In this document: positions 14,651 through 16,009 of the stretch, one piece after another
Position numbering within the stretch: the first letter of the stretch is position 1
Layout: the number at the start of each line of letters is the position of its first letter
DNA from: Nitrospira sp.
GTDB lineage: Bacteria; Nitrospirota; Nitrospiria; Nitrospirales; Nitrospiraceae
Reading direction: 5' to 3'
DNA: 16,009 bases
NCBI GenBank assembly: GCA_015904055.1
Contig: JABMDE010000081.1
Location: forward strand, 30,054 to 46,062
Notes under the pieces: generated by a model
Told to the model about the DNA's origin: nothing
Database searches by the model: none
What the model saw: the letters and a program-made list of their open reading frames with translations, nothing else
Program-made: the position numbers and the translations under genes

Positions 14651-15300
14651 GCCACCTTCGGGTTGTGATCGTAGAAGATCATGCGTTGGTCAGGGCCGGT
14701 ATGCGGGCCCTTCTGCAAAAACTCGATGGCATCGAAGTCGTCTCGGACGTGGGAGATGGGTTGGAGGCCATCAAGGCGGTGCACACAGACGCGCCCGATC
14801 TTGTGCTGATGGATATTGCTATGCCGGGCTTAAACGGACTCGATGCAACATTCCGGATCGTGAGGGAGTCGCCGACTACGCGTGTGATTCTGGTCTCGAT
14901 GCATGCCAATGAAGAATATCTCCGGCAAGCGCTGCACGCTGGTGCGTCGGGCTATCTCTTGAAGGGCGCAGAATTATCCGAACTTGAGTTGGCCATCAGG
15001 ACGGTGGGAAGAGGGGAGACGTACCTGACTCCGGCGGTCGCGAAATATGCCATTGAAGCGTATCGGGAGCATCCCGAAGGGCCCTCCGGACCGTTGGCCA
15101 AGCTCAGCATGCGGCAGCGTGAAATTCTGCAGCTCATTGCGGAAGGGCATACCACAAAAGATATTGCCCAGCGTCTCAACTTGAGCGTCAAAACGGTTGA
15201 AACACACCGAAGCCAATTGATGGAACGGCTCGAAATTCATGATGTGCCCGGTCTCGTTCGCTTCGCGATCGGTGTCGGATTGGTCCAGCCCTACTCCTAG
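14647..15300 (+). CDS. NarL/FixJ-family response regulator
   Basis: DNA-binding regulator of 217 residues. The receiver domain (about 4-120) has E10 and D11, the phosphorylated D56 in LVLMDIAMPG, S84 in ILVSMHA, and K106 in GYLLKGAE. The C-terminal LuxR-type helix-turn-helix (about 150-205) reads LSMRQREILQLIAEGHTTKDIAQRLNLSVKTVETHRSQLMERL, close to the family consensus. Its ATG overlaps the kinase stop (ATGA at 14647-14650), so the two are translationally coupled and form one two-component system. Targets are not visible in the window; no transport or metabolic gene is co-transcribed with it. No strong terminator follows; 15301-15730 has repeats and one doubtful ORF. Confidence 0.95.
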   Translation: MSHLRVVIVEDHALVRAGMRALLQKLDGIEVVSDVGDGLEAIKAVHTDAPDLVLMDIAMPGLNGLDATFRIVRESPTTRVILVSMHANEEYLRQALHAGASGYLLKGAELSELELAIRTVGRGETYLTPAVAKYAIEAYREHPEGPSGPLAKLSMRQREILQLIAEGHTTKDIAQRLNLSVKTVETHRSQLMERLEIHDVPGLVRFAIGVGLVQPYS

Positions 15301-15393
15301 CCCGCACGGCTCATAACGGGTCGTTGCCTCTTCAACAGGCTCAGGGTTCCGGGCACGGTTGAGGGGCGAAACAAATTCCATGGAATGCTTCGG

Positions 15394-15469
15394 GTTTCGA
15401 GCCCTGAGTTTCGAGTATCAGGGGCGTGTTTCCTGGCAACACGAAACATGAAGACAGAAACTTGAAACG
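15394..15469. repeat. Degenerate heptad-phased GAAAC/GTTTC inverted repeats
   Basis: On the right, GAAAC-type units begin at 15443, 15450 (as GAAGA), 15457 and 15464, an exact 7-bp step. On the left, GTTTC begins at 15394, 15408 and 15428, in the opposite orientation. The two sets could pair as an imperfect hairpin after the response-regulator gene. Function unknown; the sequence lies inside the doubtful minus-strand ORF 15418-15714. Confidence 0.45.
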
Positions 15470-15714
15470 CTATTCTCCAGAGCGCTGCATCGGCGATTGC
15501 CGTAGAAACGCTCATGAATTGTCCAGGTTTCTGCGCAAAAGTTTAAATGCATCATGCCTTCCTGAACTCCCTGTAACTTCTCAGTGATTTCCCGGCTTGC
15601 TTTCAGGGTTTTCCCGATAGGGGGGGCATCGTCTTTTATGAGATGGTGGACTTGGATACGGGCCGCAAATTGGTGCCGTACGTATTCATGAATAGGCTCA
15701 CGCTGGGTGGTCAT
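15418..15714 (-). CDS. Doubtful hypothetical protein, 98 residues
   Basis: An open frame starting MTTQREPIHEYVRHQFAARI, with no recognised domain. The first 60 residues have ordinary protein composition, but no Shine-Dalgarno precedes the ATG; the preceding bases are the complement of the ribosome site of the divergent gene at 15731, leaving only 16 bp between the two starts. The C-terminal part runs through the heptad-repeat region. It may be a real small gene or a chance frame; I lean to chance. Confidence 0.25.
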   Translation of the reverse strand: MTTQREPIHEYVRHQFAARIQVHHLIKDDAPPIGKTLKASREITEKLQGVQEGMMHLNFCAETWTIHERFYGNRRCSALENSVSSFCLHVSCCQETRP

Positions 15715-15730
15715 AGGGAGGTTGTTGTCG

Positions 15731-16009
15731 ATGAACCTGGCCGGTGTTCCGAAAGCAATACTCGGACTCGTTCTAGGCGCCGTTCTCCCCTTAGGGATTG
15801 ATTACCAGTCAGTGTTCGCATTTGATGAGGCAGTCCCGACTACCACCGGGAGTCAGCCTTCTGTACATTCCCTCGACCAAGCCTTGGTGGATATTACGAG
15901 TGAAGAGGTAGGGGTGCGGAACGCGGCGGCGGCGCTGCTGATTGAACGGGGCGACGCGACCCTCATTCCGAAACTGGACGGGATCCGGGCGGAGGGGAGC
16001 CGGGCCGTG
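15731..16009 (+). CDS. Exported HEAT-like protein, N-terminal part (3' end outside window)
   Basis: The first 93 codons of a gene that continues past the right edge. A strong AGGGAGG (15715-15721) lies 9 nt before ATG 15731. Residues about 8-30 (KAILGLVLGAVLPLGIDYQSVFAF) look like a signal peptide, with cleavage probably near 30. The mature part has a HEAT-like helical pair: SLDQALVDITSEEVGVRNAAAALLIERGDATLIPKLDGIRAEGSR. Such a leader plus a HEAT-like region is found in UrtB-type urea permeases and in other exported scaffold proteins; with the membrane domain, if any, outside the window, I do not assign a function. Confidence 0.7.
   Translation, partial: MNLAGVPKAILGLVLGAVLPLGIDYQSVFAFDEAVPTTTGSQPSVHSLDQALVDITSEEVGVRNAAAALLIERGDATLIPKLDGIRAEGSRAV

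Noticed and set aside
15375..15386. 12-bp perfect palindrome ATTCCATGGAAT as an operator
   Set aside because: It lies after the response-regulator gene and about 345 bp from the next start, with no second site; a chance palindrome is as likely.

Overview
The window looks like chromosomal DNA of a GC-rich, Gram-negative-type bacterium. The gene families and the intergenic repeat at 12747-12980, with its CAGGATGCT-type ends, recall Nitrospira (Nitrospirota). That assignment rests on recollection of the repeat and is moderate to low confidence. There is no rRNA, tRNA, transposase, integrase or CRISPR array.

Layout. (1) 1-2901, minus strand: an iron-uptake cluster read right to left as Fur regulator, ferric-iron binding protein, then an ABC permease that runs off the left edge. 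(2) 3014-4202: a Panacea/SocA-like small protein on the plus strand, meeting tail to tail the C-terminal part of an M32 metallocarboxypeptidase. (3) 4203-8581: a second, diverged version of the same locus. It holds the 5' part of the binding-protein gene, fur, the small protein gene, a complete M32 gene, an O-methyltransferase gene broken by a 5-bp duplication, and the first 8 codons of a TIR gene. (4) 8582-11683: the N-terminal part of the interrupted M32 gene, an intact O-methyltransferase gene, and an intact gene fusing a TIR domain to an FGE/SUMF1-like (C-type-lectin fold) domain. (5) 11838-12746: a DMT/EamA exporter. (6) 12747-12980: a MITE-like repeat. (7) 13193-15300: a membrane PAS histidine kinase and a NarL-type response regulator, overlapping by 4 bp. 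(8) 15731 to the end: the start of an exported, HEAT-like protein.

The main structural signal is at 4203-8581. A 4.38 kb homologous but diverged block sits inside one M32 gene, flanked by an exact 32-bp direct repeat (4171-4202 and 8582-8613). Removing the block plus one repeat rejoins a full-length M32 gene in frame and leaves the simple order permease-SBP-fur / small protein / M32 / OMT / TIR-FGE. The broken fragments are still highly conserved at protein level, so the junctions look recent. They reflect either capture of DNA from a sister strain or a strain-mixing assembly chimera; the sequence alone cannot decide.

The main functional signal is the TIR-FGE protein. Its last 40 codons resemble the variable repeat of a diversity-generating retroelement: a run of codons of the form NNC before the ending IGFRLV. 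No reverse transcriptase or template repeat lies in the window. A TIR effector joined to a diversifiable lectin-fold domain would fit a sensing or conflict protein, but this is inference.
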